This document shows positions 7,505-14,499 of a stretch of DNA of 64,000 nucleotides, piece after piece. Position 1 is the first letter of the stretch, and each line of letters begins with the position of its first letter. The stretch comes from F23-B02 sp963650165 (GTDB lineage: Bacteria; Bacillota; Clostridia; Oscillospirales; Oscillospiraceae): assembly GCA_963650165.1 (NCBI GenBank), contig CAVJKX010000003.1:72936-136935 (forward strand). The letters run 5' to 3'. Under the pieces are notes generated by a model. The model did not search any database. It was not told the origin of the DNA and saw only the letters and a program-made list of their open reading frames with translations. The position numbers and the translations under genes were made by a program.

Positions 7505-7800
7505 CAGCAGCAGAAGCTAAAAGGATCATACATCCCGACACGACGGTTGAAGCGCTTGCGGAAATCGAATATTACGGCGGCTTTAACGGAGAGGCGGCGA
7601 AACGTGCGGCGGTTGACGAGGCCTGTTTGATTGCCTGCGCCGCGCTTGATAAGCAGATACCCGTGAAGCCGTATAACCGCGTAAAGCTCGGCGAGAAAAC
7701 AGTGATCGGCACATGCCCCACATGCGGTGACGGCGGCAGTTCGGAATACCTGTACTGCGGCAAATGCGGTCAGGTGCATGAGTGGGGTGAAATCGAATGA
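7501..7800 (+). CDS. Phage protein with two CxxC pairs
   Basis: 99 aa. N-terminal helical region (TAAEAKRIIHPDTTVEALAE) followed by CPTCG (about 73-77) and CGKCG (about 88-92), probably one zinc site. Helical N-termini of this type are common in small gut-phage proteins. Function unknown; overlaps the preceding gene. Confidence 0.7.
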   Translation: MTAAEAKRIIHPDTTVEALAEIEYYGGFNGEAAKRAAVDEACLIACAALDKQIPVKPYNRVKLGEKTVIGTCPTCGDGGSSEYLYCGKCGQVHEWGEIE

Positions 7801-7874
7801 GCATATTAACCGTGCTGTGTATAGCAGTGGTTATCGCAAATATCATTGTGATTATTAATAACAGGAGGAAATGA
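7797..7874 (+). CDS. Micro-protein, single membrane helix (25 aa)
   Basis: ATG overlaps the previous stop. Almost the whole peptide is one hydrophobic helix (residues 3-20) followed by the basic tail INNRRK. Its last codons contain the AGGAGG ribosome site of the next gene, so it may partly exist to couple translation. No family known. Confidence 0.45.
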   Translation: MSILTVLCIAVVIANIIVIINNRRK

Positions 7875-8104
7875 TGACACGCGGGGAATATATGCGCAAG
7901 GCGCGGCTGGATGCGGGAATGAGCATCCAGCAGCTGTCTGAAACAAGCGGTATAGCGCGGAGAACCATAGGCGAACTTGAACGCGGCTTTACTCGCGGCG
8001 GCTGGCTGACAACGGTCGAGCTGCTGGCTGACGCGCTGGATCTGAGCATCGACGAGTATGTAGGGCACAGGAGGCAGAGCAATGCGCAGACGGCAAAAGA
8101 CTAA
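7874..8104 (+). CDS. Small XRE-family regulator
   Basis: 76 aa. A full Xre helix-turn-helix: MRKARLDAGMSIQQLSETSG, IARRTIGELERG, then LLADALDLSIDEYVGH. ATG 7874 is best spaced from AGGAGG (7863-7868); ATG 7871 is an alternative adding one Met. It is a third DNA-binding candidate in the early region and could modulate early or late promoters. Confidence 0.78.
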   Translation: MTRGEYMRKARLDAGMSIQQLSETSGIARRTIGELERGFTRGGWLTTVELLADALDLSIDEYVGHRRQSNAQTAKD

Positions 8105-8243
8105 GCGCTGCATGTACAGCGACAGCTGTTTCAAGTGCCCTCTGAGCGATTGCAGGATGGCTACACCGGCTGAATTAAACTGCCTGCCGCTGGACTTTGA
8201 GCCGGATGTGAAGCAGTTTAAGGAGGTAAAAGCGTATGGGTAA
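8082..8243 (+). CDS. Cys-rich small phage protein (53 aa)
   Basis: Basic start (MRRRQKTKRC) and four spaced cysteines (CMYSDSCFKCPLSDC) able to bind a metal. It overlaps the preceding regulator gene and contains the AAGGAGG site of the next gene near its end. Function unknown. Confidence 0.5.
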   Translation: MRRRQKTKRCMYSDSCFKCPLSDCRMATPAELNCLPLDFEPDVKQFKEVKAYG

Positions 8244-8559
8244 GCAATCGGCATTTGCAAAGGCGGTGCAGCGCGAGGTCAACACGCAATTGCAGCTTTA
8301 CGCACGGACGCGCATGCAGATGGCAGAGGACGCGGCGTTTATAGCGGCAAACGAGGTGCTCAATCTCGGCGCAGGCCGCGCTAAGGCGTTCGGAGAGGCG
8401 TTTGTCAAATACGTCAATGAGCTTGCGGAGCTGTTCGTAAGCGACGGCTCGGACGATGCAGAGCTTGTTTACGCGAAAACAACGCTTGATAAGAGAATAC
8501 GCGAGATTGTCGGAGACGATAATTTCGTACCGTTTGACGAAAGGTACGGGCATAACTGA
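8236..8559 (+). CDS. Conserved phage hypothetical protein
   Basis: 107 aa, mostly helical, with the motif MAEDAAFIAANEVLNLGAG and an acidic C-terminus. Similar proteins with a DAAMIAAHEVFGMGPGR-like motif occur in early regions of Firmicute phages. AAGGAGG precedes the ATG. No catalytic motif seen. Confidence 0.68.
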   Translation: MGKQSAFAKAVQREVNTQLQLYARTRMQMAEDAAFIAANEVLNLGAGRAKAFGEAFVKYVNELAELFVSDGSDDAELVYAKTTLDKRIREIVGDDNFVPFDERYGHN

Positions 8560-8693
8560 TGGCAGAAATAACAGAGCTGAAAATCGAGAGCAACGCCGAC
8601 GGCGGCTACACGGTGACGGTCGACGGCAAGGCCTACGAGTGCGAGGACACACACGCGATGCTGCACTTTTTAGAAGATATCGGGATGAGGTGA
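8559..8693 (+). CDS. Small phage protein (44 aa)
   Basis: ATG overlaps the upstream TGA. The product resembles a short beta-meander plus helix (GGYTVTVDGKAYECEDTHAM, then LHFLEDI). It has one cysteine and no known domain. Overlapping starts on both sides support real translation. Confidence 0.5.
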   Translation: MAEITELKIESNADGGYTVTVDGKAYECEDTHAMLHFLEDIGMR

Positions 8694-8697
8694 GAAC

Positions 8698-9051
8698 ATG
8701 GAATTTGTAAAGGACGAGCGCCGCGAGTTTGAAACCGGCGCAGTGAGGGACAGCGCCGCCGGGAAAGGCCGCTATGATCTGCTGCCGTGGGGAGCGATAC
8801 ACGCCCTTGCGCAGCACTGTGAGCGCGGCGCAGAGCATTACGGCGAAAGGAACGTAAACAAAGGCATACCGCAGCACAGCTTTATGGACAGCGGCATGCG
8901 GCATCTGAGCCTGTACATGCAGGGCGATGCGGAAGATCATCACCTTGCAGCGGCGGCATGGAATATCATGTGGGCGCTCGAGCAGGAGCTGAAACGGCCT
9001 GAAATGGTTGATCTGCCGGAGAGAACGAGCGAAAGCGGAAAGGCGTACTGA
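8698..9051 (+). CDS. dATP/dGTP diphosphohydrolase-type protein (DUF5664)
   Basis: 117 aa. The motif series FETGAVRDS, GRYDLLPWGA, ERGAEHYGERN, SGMRHL and AAAAWNIMW matches the DUF5664 (dGTP_diPhyd_N) family, all-alpha NTP pyrophosphohydrolase-like proteins linked to deoxynucleotide pool control. In some phages relatives help build 2-aminoadenine DNA, but no PurZ or DatZ partner is seen here, so a simple nucleotide-pool role is more likely. Confidence 0.78.
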   Translation: MEFVKDERREFETGAVRDSAAGKGRYDLLPWGAIHALAQHCERGAEHYGERNVNKGIPQHSFMDSGMRHLSLYMQGDAEDHHLAAAAWNIMWALEQELKRPEMVDLPERTSESGKAY

Positions 9052-9052
9052 T

Positions 9053-9328
9053 ATGAAGAAACTGATACATAATCTGCGGATATGGCTGCTGTGTCTGCTG
9101 CACGGCGTGCCGGAGGAGTGCGAGGAAACATACGAAGATGCCGTTTTCGACTACATAAAGCAGCAGCGCGTGCAGATATGCGAGCTTGAGGACACGGTGA
9201 GCGCATACCGCAATGCCGTGCGCGAGATATGCCGCAGGAGTGAGAACAGCTATTACGACTGGTGCTGCGAGTATTGCAGCACGGATTGCGAGTGGCCGGC
9301 ACACTGGTGCGCACGGTTTAAGCCATGA
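9053..9328 (+). CDS. Cys-rich phage protein
   Basis: 91 aa. Hydrophobic N-terminal helix (about 4-18) and a helical middle, then six cysteines near the C-terminus (CCEYCSTDCEWPAHWC). It may be membrane-tethered with a metal-binding tail. No known family; the frame overlaps the next gene by 4 bases. Confidence 0.55.
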   Translation: MKKLIHNLRIWLLCLLHGVPEECEETYEDAVFDYIKQQRVQICELEDTVSAYRNAVREICRRSENSYYDWCCEYCSTDCEWPAHWCARFKP

Positions 9329-9540
9329 CGAACGATTGCAGAGGCTGCACCGACAGGGCGCTTAAATGTCACGCAACGTGCGAGAGATACAAGGCTTTCT
9401 GCGAGGAAAACGAGAAAGCGAAGGCTGCAAAGCGCAGCGACTATTCACCGAATGATTTGCTTGTATGCGAGTATATAAAGCGGCAGCGCAAGATACGCAG
9501 AAAAGACAAGAGAACGGCCGGGAGGTATCGCGGAACATGA
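9325..9540 (+). CDS. Cys-rich phage protein
   Basis: 71 aa. N-terminal CRGCTDRALKCHATCERY has four cysteines in a zinc-knuckle-like order; the rest is highly basic (KRQRKIRRKDKR). A nucleic-acid-binding role is plausible. Small proteins with the pattern C-xx-C-DR--GCH--C are frequent in Firmicute phages. Confidence 0.65.
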   Translation: MTNDCRGCTDRALKCHATCERYKAFCEENEKAKAAKRSDYSPNDLLVCEYIKRQRKIRRKDKRTAGRYRGT

Positions 9541-9749
9541 ACAATCAGTGCAGACGTATGATAACGCACATGCGGGAGCACGGCAGTATATCAAGCCTTG
9601 AGGCGCAGACGGAATACGGCATCATGCGTGCCGCCAGCCGCGTCAACGATCTGCGCAACATGGGCTATGATATCAAGACCACGATGGAAAAAGGCCGCAA
9701 CCGTTACGGCGAGCCGGTGCGGTACGCAAGGTATACGCTGGGAGAGTAG
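9537..9749 (+). CDS. Winged-helix-type small regulator
   Basis: 70 aa. HGSISSLEAQTEYGIMRAAS, RVNDLRNMGYDIKT and the C-terminal RYARYTL strand match small phage helix-turn-helix/winged-helix proteins. Start overlaps the previous stop. Probably binds DNA; its target is unknown. Confidence 0.75.
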   Translation: MNNQCRRMITHMREHGSISSLEAQTEYGIMRAASRVNDLRNMGYDIKTTMEKGRNRYGEPVRYARYTLGE

Positions 9750-9761
9750 AAAGGAAGCAGA

Positions 9762-10187
9762 ATGACTAAATACAAATCGTCAATATCGCCGCGGGTACGG
9801 GGCATGGTAGAGTGGCAGCTGGAGCATTACCGCGAATACAAAGGCGAAATACAGCGCTACTGGGATGATATGATCCCGTCGGCTACGCCGAAGTACACGG
9901 ACGGTACGGGCGGCGGAGAGGTCAGCAGGAACGCCGAAAATACCGCGCTGCACATTGCGCTGTCTCCATATATCGTGCAGACCGAGCGCAGCTGCAAGGC
10001 GATCGAGTATGTGCTTAAAAACGCCGACGATCTCGACAGGAAGCTTGTTGATCTCGTTTACTGGAAACAGGCTTATACAGTCAACGGCGCTGCGCAAATT
10101 CTGCATGTTAATCAATCAACGGCTTACAGGCACATAAATGACATACTTCTGAAGATAGCGCTTGAGCTGGGATATGTTTCGATTTGA
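9762..10187 (+). CDS. ArpU/RinA-like late transcription regulator
   Basis: 141 aa. The C-terminal half (DRKLVDLVYWKQAYTVNGAA, then INDILLKIALELG) is a sigma-region-4-like helix-turn-helix as in ArpU/RinA activators of late phage genes. It is the last early gene, immediately before three direct repeats and an extended -10 promoter that precede the packaging genes, so it probably switches on the late operon. Ribosome site AGAAAGGAAG. Confidence 0.82.
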   Translation: MTKYKSSISPRVRGMVEWQLEHYREYKGEIQRYWDDMIPSATPKYTDGTGGGEVSRNAENTALHIALSPYIVQTERSCKAIEYVLKNADDLDRKLVDLVYWKQAYTVNGAAQILHVNQSTAYRHINDILLKIALELGYVSI

Positions 10188-10238
10188 AAAAAGATGCGAA
10201 AAAGATGCGAAAAATCAGCCCATAAACCGTGCTAAAAT
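10186..10238 (+). promoter_or_regulatory. Candidate late promoter with three direct repeats
   Basis: Three copies of GAAAAA(A)GATGC/GAAAAATCAGC at 10186-10197, 10198-10208 and 10209-10219 are spaced about one helical turn apart, followed by the extended -10 TGCTAAAAT (-10 box 10233-10238) without a clear -35. The first repeat begins at the stop codon of the ArpU/RinA-like gene. This layout suits an activator-dependent promoter. Confidence 0.6.
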
Positions 10239-10375
10239 GGTATCGTGGATGTAGCAGATAAATGTGAAACTCCCCTTCTTTTTCTTTTTCCTTTCTTTAA
10301 AGCGTGGGGCGCATTGCCGGATCACCGGCTTGTTATGTGTCTCCTGACAATTGATTTTTACGCGTCCTACGCAAG

Positions 10376-10424
10376 GCAGGCAAGCAGATGAAATATTCTG
10401 CTTGCTTGTTTTATATTTATTTTC
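10376..10424 (+). terminator. Terminator or attenuator before packaging genes
   Basis: GCAGGCAAGCAG (10376-10387) and CTGCTTGCTTGT (10398-10409) form a 12-bp stem with G-U pairs, followed by TTTATATTTATTTT. It lies between the candidate late promoter and the first packaging gene, so it could be an antitermination control point. Confidence 0.65.
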
Positions 10425-10437
10425 AGGTAATGACCGA

Positions 10438-10653
10438 ATGAGCGAAGCACTTAAACGTATGGCGGCGGAATACCGGGCGAATGCCGGGCTGCTGCTTGAA
10501 CGAATAAACGAATTAAAAGCGGAATTAAAGCAAACCAAGCGCGATACGGGCGAATGGGCACGGCTTCGGGGCAGGATAATGATCCTTGAGAGCCTGTATG
10601 CCGACGGCATCAGCACGGCAAGGTATTTGGAAAACTATCATGGGGGTAACTGA
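10438..10653 (+). CDS. Small phage protein before terminase
   Basis: 71 aa, almost wholly helical coiled coil (MAAEYRANAGLLLERINELK and onward) with a C-terminal DGISTARYLENY. Proteins of this kind often precede the small terminase in Firmicute phages. No clear ribosome site; ATG follows AGGTAATGACCGA. Role unknown, possibly a packaging accessory. Confidence 0.62.
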   Translation: MSEALKRMAAEYRANAGLLLERINELKAELKQTKRDTGEWARLRGRIMILESLYADGISTARYLENYHGGN

Positions 10654-10667
10654 CATGGGGTGATGAT

Positions 10668-11096
10668 ATGGCCGCGCGGCTGACCGACCGGCAGAAAAAG
10701 AAAATAATAGCCGATTATGTCGAATTGCAGTCATATAATGCAGTTGCCAAAAAGAACAATGTTACACACCAGACCGTAAAGCGTGTTGTCAGTGCATCAC
10801 CGGAATTCACCAAGATTGCACAACTGAAAAAAGAAGAAAACACGGCGGATGTCCTGGCTTACATGGAAGAGCACAAAGACCTTGTGTGCTCGTTTCTCGG
10901 GCTGGGGCTTAATGCTTTGAATAATCCTGATAAGATAGACGGTGCAAGTCTTACGCAGATAACAACGGCTATGGGTACGCTGATAGACAAATGGGCGCTG
11001 ATCAGCGGCGCACCTGTCGAAAAGGCAAAGGACGACGCGCTGAGCGAAAGTCTGCGCAGACTGGCCGAAGAGCTGGAACACGATCCCGCGGATTGA
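10668..11096 (+). CDS. Terminase small subunit-like protein
   Basis: 142 aa. N-terminal helix-turn-helix (about 8-45, with YNAVAKKNNVTHQTVKRVV) and a helical C-terminus typical of phage small terminase subunits, which recognise the packaging site and stimulate the large subunit. Ribosome site GGGGTGATG. A hicAB cassette on the other strand separates it from the large subunit. Confidence 0.78.
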   Translation: MAARLTDRQKKKIIADYVELQSYNAVAKKNNVTHQTVKRVVSASPEFTKIAQLKKEENTADVLAYMEEHKDLVCSFLGLGLNALNNPDKIDGASLTQITTAMGTLIDKWALISGAPVEKAKDDALSESLRRLAEELEHDPAD

Positions 11097-11120
11097 AAAA
11101 GCCGCCCATTACGGACGGCT
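11096..11120 (-). terminator. Terminator of the hicAB transcript
   Basis: Stem AGCCG(CC) at 11100-11106 pairs with (GG)ACGGCT at 11113-11120. On the - strand the stem is followed by TTTTT (11100-11096), right at the stop codon of the small terminase gene. Confidence 0.65.
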
Positions 11121-11129
11121 TAATGTTTA

Positions 11130-11507
11130 TTATGACAGGCCTAAATACATTTCGAGCCCGTCTTGCAGAATTTTGGAATACGGTGCATGTGCCTCTTCGG
11201 CGCGTTTATTGAGCCAATAAGGAATGGTAAGCGTTTTCTTGACAGATGCCTGAGTGTATGCCGGTTTGGCGTCGACCAACTGCACCGAGCCGTTATCAGG
11301 GGCGGCAATTTTCGTAAAGCTGCTTGCGGCCGGAAGCTTATCACCGCGCTCCAAAACAGACGCGGAATAACCGGCTAATGCTTCCTTTGCATTAAAGAAT
11401 GCCTCTTCGATCGTATCTCCGAATGTCAGGCATCCCGGCAAATCGGGAAACTCGACATTATAGCTTCCGTCTTCGTAAGTGAAAACGGCGGGATATGCAA
11501 TTATCAT
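11130..11507 (-). CDS. hicB: HicB-family antitoxin
   Basis: 125 aa; start at 11507 after AAAGGACGAG. The N-terminal domain (about 1-60, VFTYEDGSYNVEFPDLPGC then GDTIEEAFFNAKEAL) is the HicB partial RNase-H fold that neutralises HicA. The C-terminus (KKTLTIPYWLNKRAEEAH, then YSKILQDGLEMYLGL) is a ribbon-helix-helix-like DNA-binding segment. It is downstream of hicA, and an inverted repeat in their promoter is the likely autoregulatory site. Confidence 0.93.
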   Translation of the reverse strand: MIIAYPAVFTYEDGSYNVEFPDLPGCLTFGDTIEEAFFNAKEALAGYSASVLERGDKLPAASSFTKIAAPDNGSVQLVDAKPAYTQASVKKTLTIPYWLNKRAEEAHAPYSKILQDGLEMYLGLS

Positions 11508-11546
11508 ATAAATCTCGTCCTTTCTTGATATGGATTGCATTGGAGC

Positions 11547-11726
11547 TTATTTCAGCCTCAATGCTTTTAATATTTTATTTGCCGTTCCTATCGGAATATC
11601 CTTGTTGCTGTGCACCGGAATTGAAACCGTTGATCCGCCCTTGACAACTATGTAATGACTGCCGTTGATGCGGTCAATCTCATATCCGTTTGCCAGTGCT
11701 TCTTTCAATAGCTGTTTACCTGTCAT
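11547..11726 (-). CDS. hicA: HicA-family mRNA interferase toxin
   Basis: 59 aa; AGGAGG precedes ATG 11726. Motifs GKQLLKEALANGYEIDRING, GSHYIVVKGG and the conserved His/Ser core followed by IPVHSNKDIPIGT mark the HicA double-stranded-RNA-binding-fold toxin, which cleaves mRNA. It is first in the operon and hicB follows after 39 bases. Inside this phage it may serve plasmid-like maintenance or defence against other phages. Confidence 0.93.
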   Translation of the reverse strand: MTGKQLLKEALANGYEIDRINGSHYIVVKGGSTVSIPVHSNKDIPIGTANKILKALRLK

Positions 11727-11746
11727 GTTGTTCCTCCTGTGTATAT

Positions 11747-11775
11747 ATAATAACACGTGTATACGTGTTTGTCAA
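11747..11775 (-). promoter_or_regulatory. hicAB promoter with palindromic operator
   Basis: On the - strand TTGACA (11775-11770), 17-bp spacer, TATTAT (11752-11747). Inverted repeat AACACG (11752-11757) / CGTGTT (11764-11769) lies inside the spacer, the expected place for HicB to block transcription. Confidence 0.82.
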
Positions 11776-11788
11776 TGGCTGATTGCGT

Positions 11789-12994
11789 ATGATTAGTGAA
11801 AAGCAAAAGAAAATATTAGCGTTTCCGTACAGCAGATATGATGCGCTTATCTGCGACGGTGCTGTACGTTCCGGCAAAACATCGATCATGATGTGGGCTT
11901 TCATAGACTGGGCCATGCGCGGGTTTAACGGGCGGCGCTTCGGCATCTGCGGCAAGACCGTTGACAGCGCCATAAAAAACATTGTCGTGCCGTTTCTGTC
12001 GATGACGCTTGCAAAGGAGCGCTATATGCTCCGATGGCGGCGCGCCGATAAGATATTGGAGGTCGGATGCGGCGGCAAAACAAATTACTTTGAAGTGTTC
12101 GGCGGCAAGGACGAGAGCAGCTATGCGCTGATACAGGGTCGTACCCTCGCGGGGGTACTGCTCGACGAGGTCGCGCTTATGCCGCGCTCATTCGTTGAAC
12201 AGGCGCTTACCAGATGCAGCGTGGACGGCTCGAAGATGTGGTTTAGCTGTAACCCCGATACGCCGCAGCACTGGTTTTATACAGAGTGGATTTGCAAGAC
12301 GAAGGAACACAACGCTTTGCATCTGCATTTTGAAATGACGGATAACCCCGGTCTGACGGAAAAGATACGCGAACGCTATCAGACAATGTTCACCGGCGTT
12401 TTCTATGACCGCTATATCCGCGGCATGTGGGTAGCCGCCGAGGGGCTTATCTATGCGATGTTCGATAAGGACAAGCATGTTGTACCGACTGTTGATCGCC
12501 CGTACACCGATTACATGATATCGTGCGACTATGGCACGCTTAACCCTACGGCGGCTGAACTGTGGGGGCGCTATGATGGTAAATGGTATTGCGTGCGCGA
12601 ATATTACTATGACGGGCGCAAACAGCAGCGACAGCGCACAGACGAAGAACATTATGTGGCTGTTGAAGCGCTTGCCGATGATCTGCCTATCAGAAAGATA
12701 ATTGTCGACCCGTCAGCAGCGTCGTTCATCGAAGTCATACGCCGTCACGGACGCTTTATGGTGGAACAGGCCAGTAACCGTGTAATAGACGGCATACGCG
12801 ACGTAGCGACGCATCTAAACGCCGGTGACATTTTATTTAATGACTGCTGCAAGGACTGCATAAGCGAATTCGGCCTGTATCGCTGGGATGAAAAGGCCAC
12901 AGAGGACAGGCCGCTAAAGGTTTCAGACCACGCGATGGACAGCACCCGGTACTTCGTGCGTGCAGCGTTTGCACCGTCAAGATTTAGTTTCTAA
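11789..12994 (+). CDS. Terminase large subunit (PBSX/XtmB-type)
   Basis: 401 aa packaging motor. Walker A GAVRSGKT (24-31), Walker B VLLDEVALM (about 123-131), a C-motif region with FSCNPD, and the C-terminal RNase-H-like nuclease with ISCDYGT, IIVDPSA and DHAMDSTRY. It cuts concatemeric DNA and drives it into the prohead through the portal. No good ribosome site is visible before ATG 11789 (TTG 11783 is the alternative); the hicAB promoter abuts it directly. Confidence 0.93.
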   Translation: MISEKQKKILAFPYSRYDALICDGAVRSGKTSIMMWAFIDWAMRGFNGRRFGICGKTVDSAIKNIVVPFLSMTLAKERYMLRWRRADKILEVGCGGKTNYFEVFGGKDESSYALIQGRTLAGVLLDEVALMPRSFVEQALTRCSVDGSKMWFSCNPDTPQHWFYTEWICKTKEHNALHLHFEMTDNPGLTEKIRERYQTMFTGVFYDRYIRGMWVAAEGLIYAMFDKDKHVVPTVDRPYTDYMISCDYGTLNPTAAELWGRYDGKWYCVREYYYDGRKQQRQRTDEEHYVAVEALADDLPIRKIIVDPSAASFIEVIRRHGRFMVEQASNRVIDGIRDVATHLNAGDILFNDCCKDCISEFGLYRWDEKATEDRPLKVSDHAMDSTRYFVRAAFAPSRFSF

Positions 12995-13005
12995 GGGGAT
13001 AAGAT

Positions 13006-14499
13006 ATGCCTTTATTCAACGAACCGATAGAACAAGAATTATGGAATTACCGCATCAAAGCCAATCAGCCGATGTCCGAAGCGCAGTTTTTCGCGCGAGA
13101 GTTAGCAGACTGGCGCTGTTCCGAAGCGCGACGGGAAATGCTCGACGGCGCACGGTACTACAGCGGCGATCAGGATATATTACGCAGGCAGCGTACAAGC
13201 ATAGGCGAGAACGGCCAGCTTGTGCCGGTTGATAACCTGCCTAACAACAAGCTTGTGGACAACCAGTATGCAAAGCATGCCGATGTTAAAAAGAATTACA
13301 TCGTCGGCAAGCCTATAACGTTTGCTGGTGAAAACGAAATGTACCTTGACGCGCTTAAAAAGGTGCTGGGCGCACGTTTCATGCGAACGATAAAAAACGC
13401 CGTTGTCGAAAGCTTCAACAGCGGTATCAGCTGGCTGTACCCGTATTACGACAGAACGGGGCAGCTGGCTTTTAAACTGTTTCCCGGCTATGAAATCTTG
13501 CCGTTTTGGGCGGATGCAGAACATACGATGCTTGATGCTGCTGTAAGGCTGTATCAGGTCGAAGTGTATTATGCCAGTGAAAAGAAAATAATCGAAAAGG
13601 CGGATATCTTCAAGCCGGACGGCGTAGCAACATACATCTTTGAAAACGGCACGCTGACACCCGACAGCACAAAGCAGAACTACATAACGCTGACCGATGC
13701 CAGCGGCAATACACAGGGCTACAACTGGGAACACTTCCCGCTGATACCCATAAAGTATAATGCGCAGGAAATCCCGCTTATACGCCGCTGCCGTTCTCTG
13801 CAGGACGCTATCAACCTGATTGAAAGCGACTTCGTTAACAACATGCAAGAAGACGCGCGAAATACTGTGCTGATCCTGAAAAACTACGACGGTCAGGATT
13901 TGGGCGAATTCCGCAAGAACATCAGCACATACGGCGCTATAAAGGTGCGCACGGTCGAAGGTGTCGACGGCGGCGTTGATAGCCTTGAAATCACGGTTAA
14001 TGCAGAAAACTACAAGACCGTGCTTGATCTGCTGAAAAAGTCGCTGATAGAAAATCTGCGCAGCTACGATGCAAAAGACGACCGCATGTCGAATTCGCCT
14101 AATCAGATGAATATACAATCGATGTATTCGGACATCGATCTTGATGCGAACGACATGGAGATCGAACTACAGGCGGCATTTGAAGAAATCCTGTGGTTTG
14201 TTAATACCTATCTTGCAAGCAAGGGTCAGGCGGTCGACGCTGTCGAAAACGTTGAAGTTATCTTTAACCGCGACGTTCTGATAAACGAAACCGAAGCTAT
14301 CAGCAATTGCGCCGCGTCTGTCGGCATTATATCCGATGATACGATAGTTTCTATGCACCCCTGGGTAAAAGACCCCGCCGCCGAGCTTAAAAAGCTTGAA
14401 AAGCAGAAGGAAGAAGCAGACCCCTACAGGGCGGCGTTTGAAATGGCGCGGAATAATCAGAACGCCGACGACGGCGCACCAATGATAGATGAAGAATGA
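13006..14499 (+). CDS. Portal protein (SPP1 gp6-like)
   Basis: 497 aa, normal length for the SPP1/PBSX portal family. Features include GARYYSGDQDI near residue 47, LPNNKLVDNQYAK (about 78-90), YIVGKPI and the helical stem region; an acidic C-terminus. Twelve copies form the channel for DNA at the capsid vertex. Ribosome site AAGGGGATAAG. It overlaps the minor head gene by 11 bases. Confidence 0.93.
   Translation: MPLFNEPIEQELWNYRIKANQPMSEAQFFARELADWRCSEARREMLDGARYYSGDQDILRRQRTSIGENGQLVPVDNLPNNKLVDNQYAKHADVKKNYIVGKPITFAGENEMYLDALKKVLGARFMRTIKNAVVESFNSGISWLYPYYDRTGQLAFKLFPGYEILPFWADAEHTMLDAAVRLYQVEVYYASEKKIIEKADIFKPDGVATYIFENGTLTPDSTKQNYITLTDASGNTQGYNWEHFPLIPIKYNAQEIPLIRRCRSLQDAINLIESDFVNNMQEDARNTVLILKNYDGQDLGEFRKNISTYGAIKVRTVEGVDGGVDSLEITVNAENYKTVLDLLKKSLIENLRSYDAKDDRMSNSPNQMNIQSMYSDIDLDANDMEIELQAAFEEILWFVNTYLASKGQAVDAVENVEVIFNRDVLINETEAISNCAASVGIISDDTIVSMHPWVKDPAAELKKLEKQKEEADPYRAAFEMARNNQNADDGAPMIDEE

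Noticed and set aside
8698..9051. Evidence for a 2-aminoadenine (Z) genome
   Set aside because: Only the diphosphohydrolase-type gene is present; PurZ and DatZ are not seen in the window.
10186..10437. Packaging (cos/pac) site
   Set aside because: The region lies just before the small terminase gene, but no cohesive-end-type symmetry or known recognition sequence could be read, so it is described only as regulatory.
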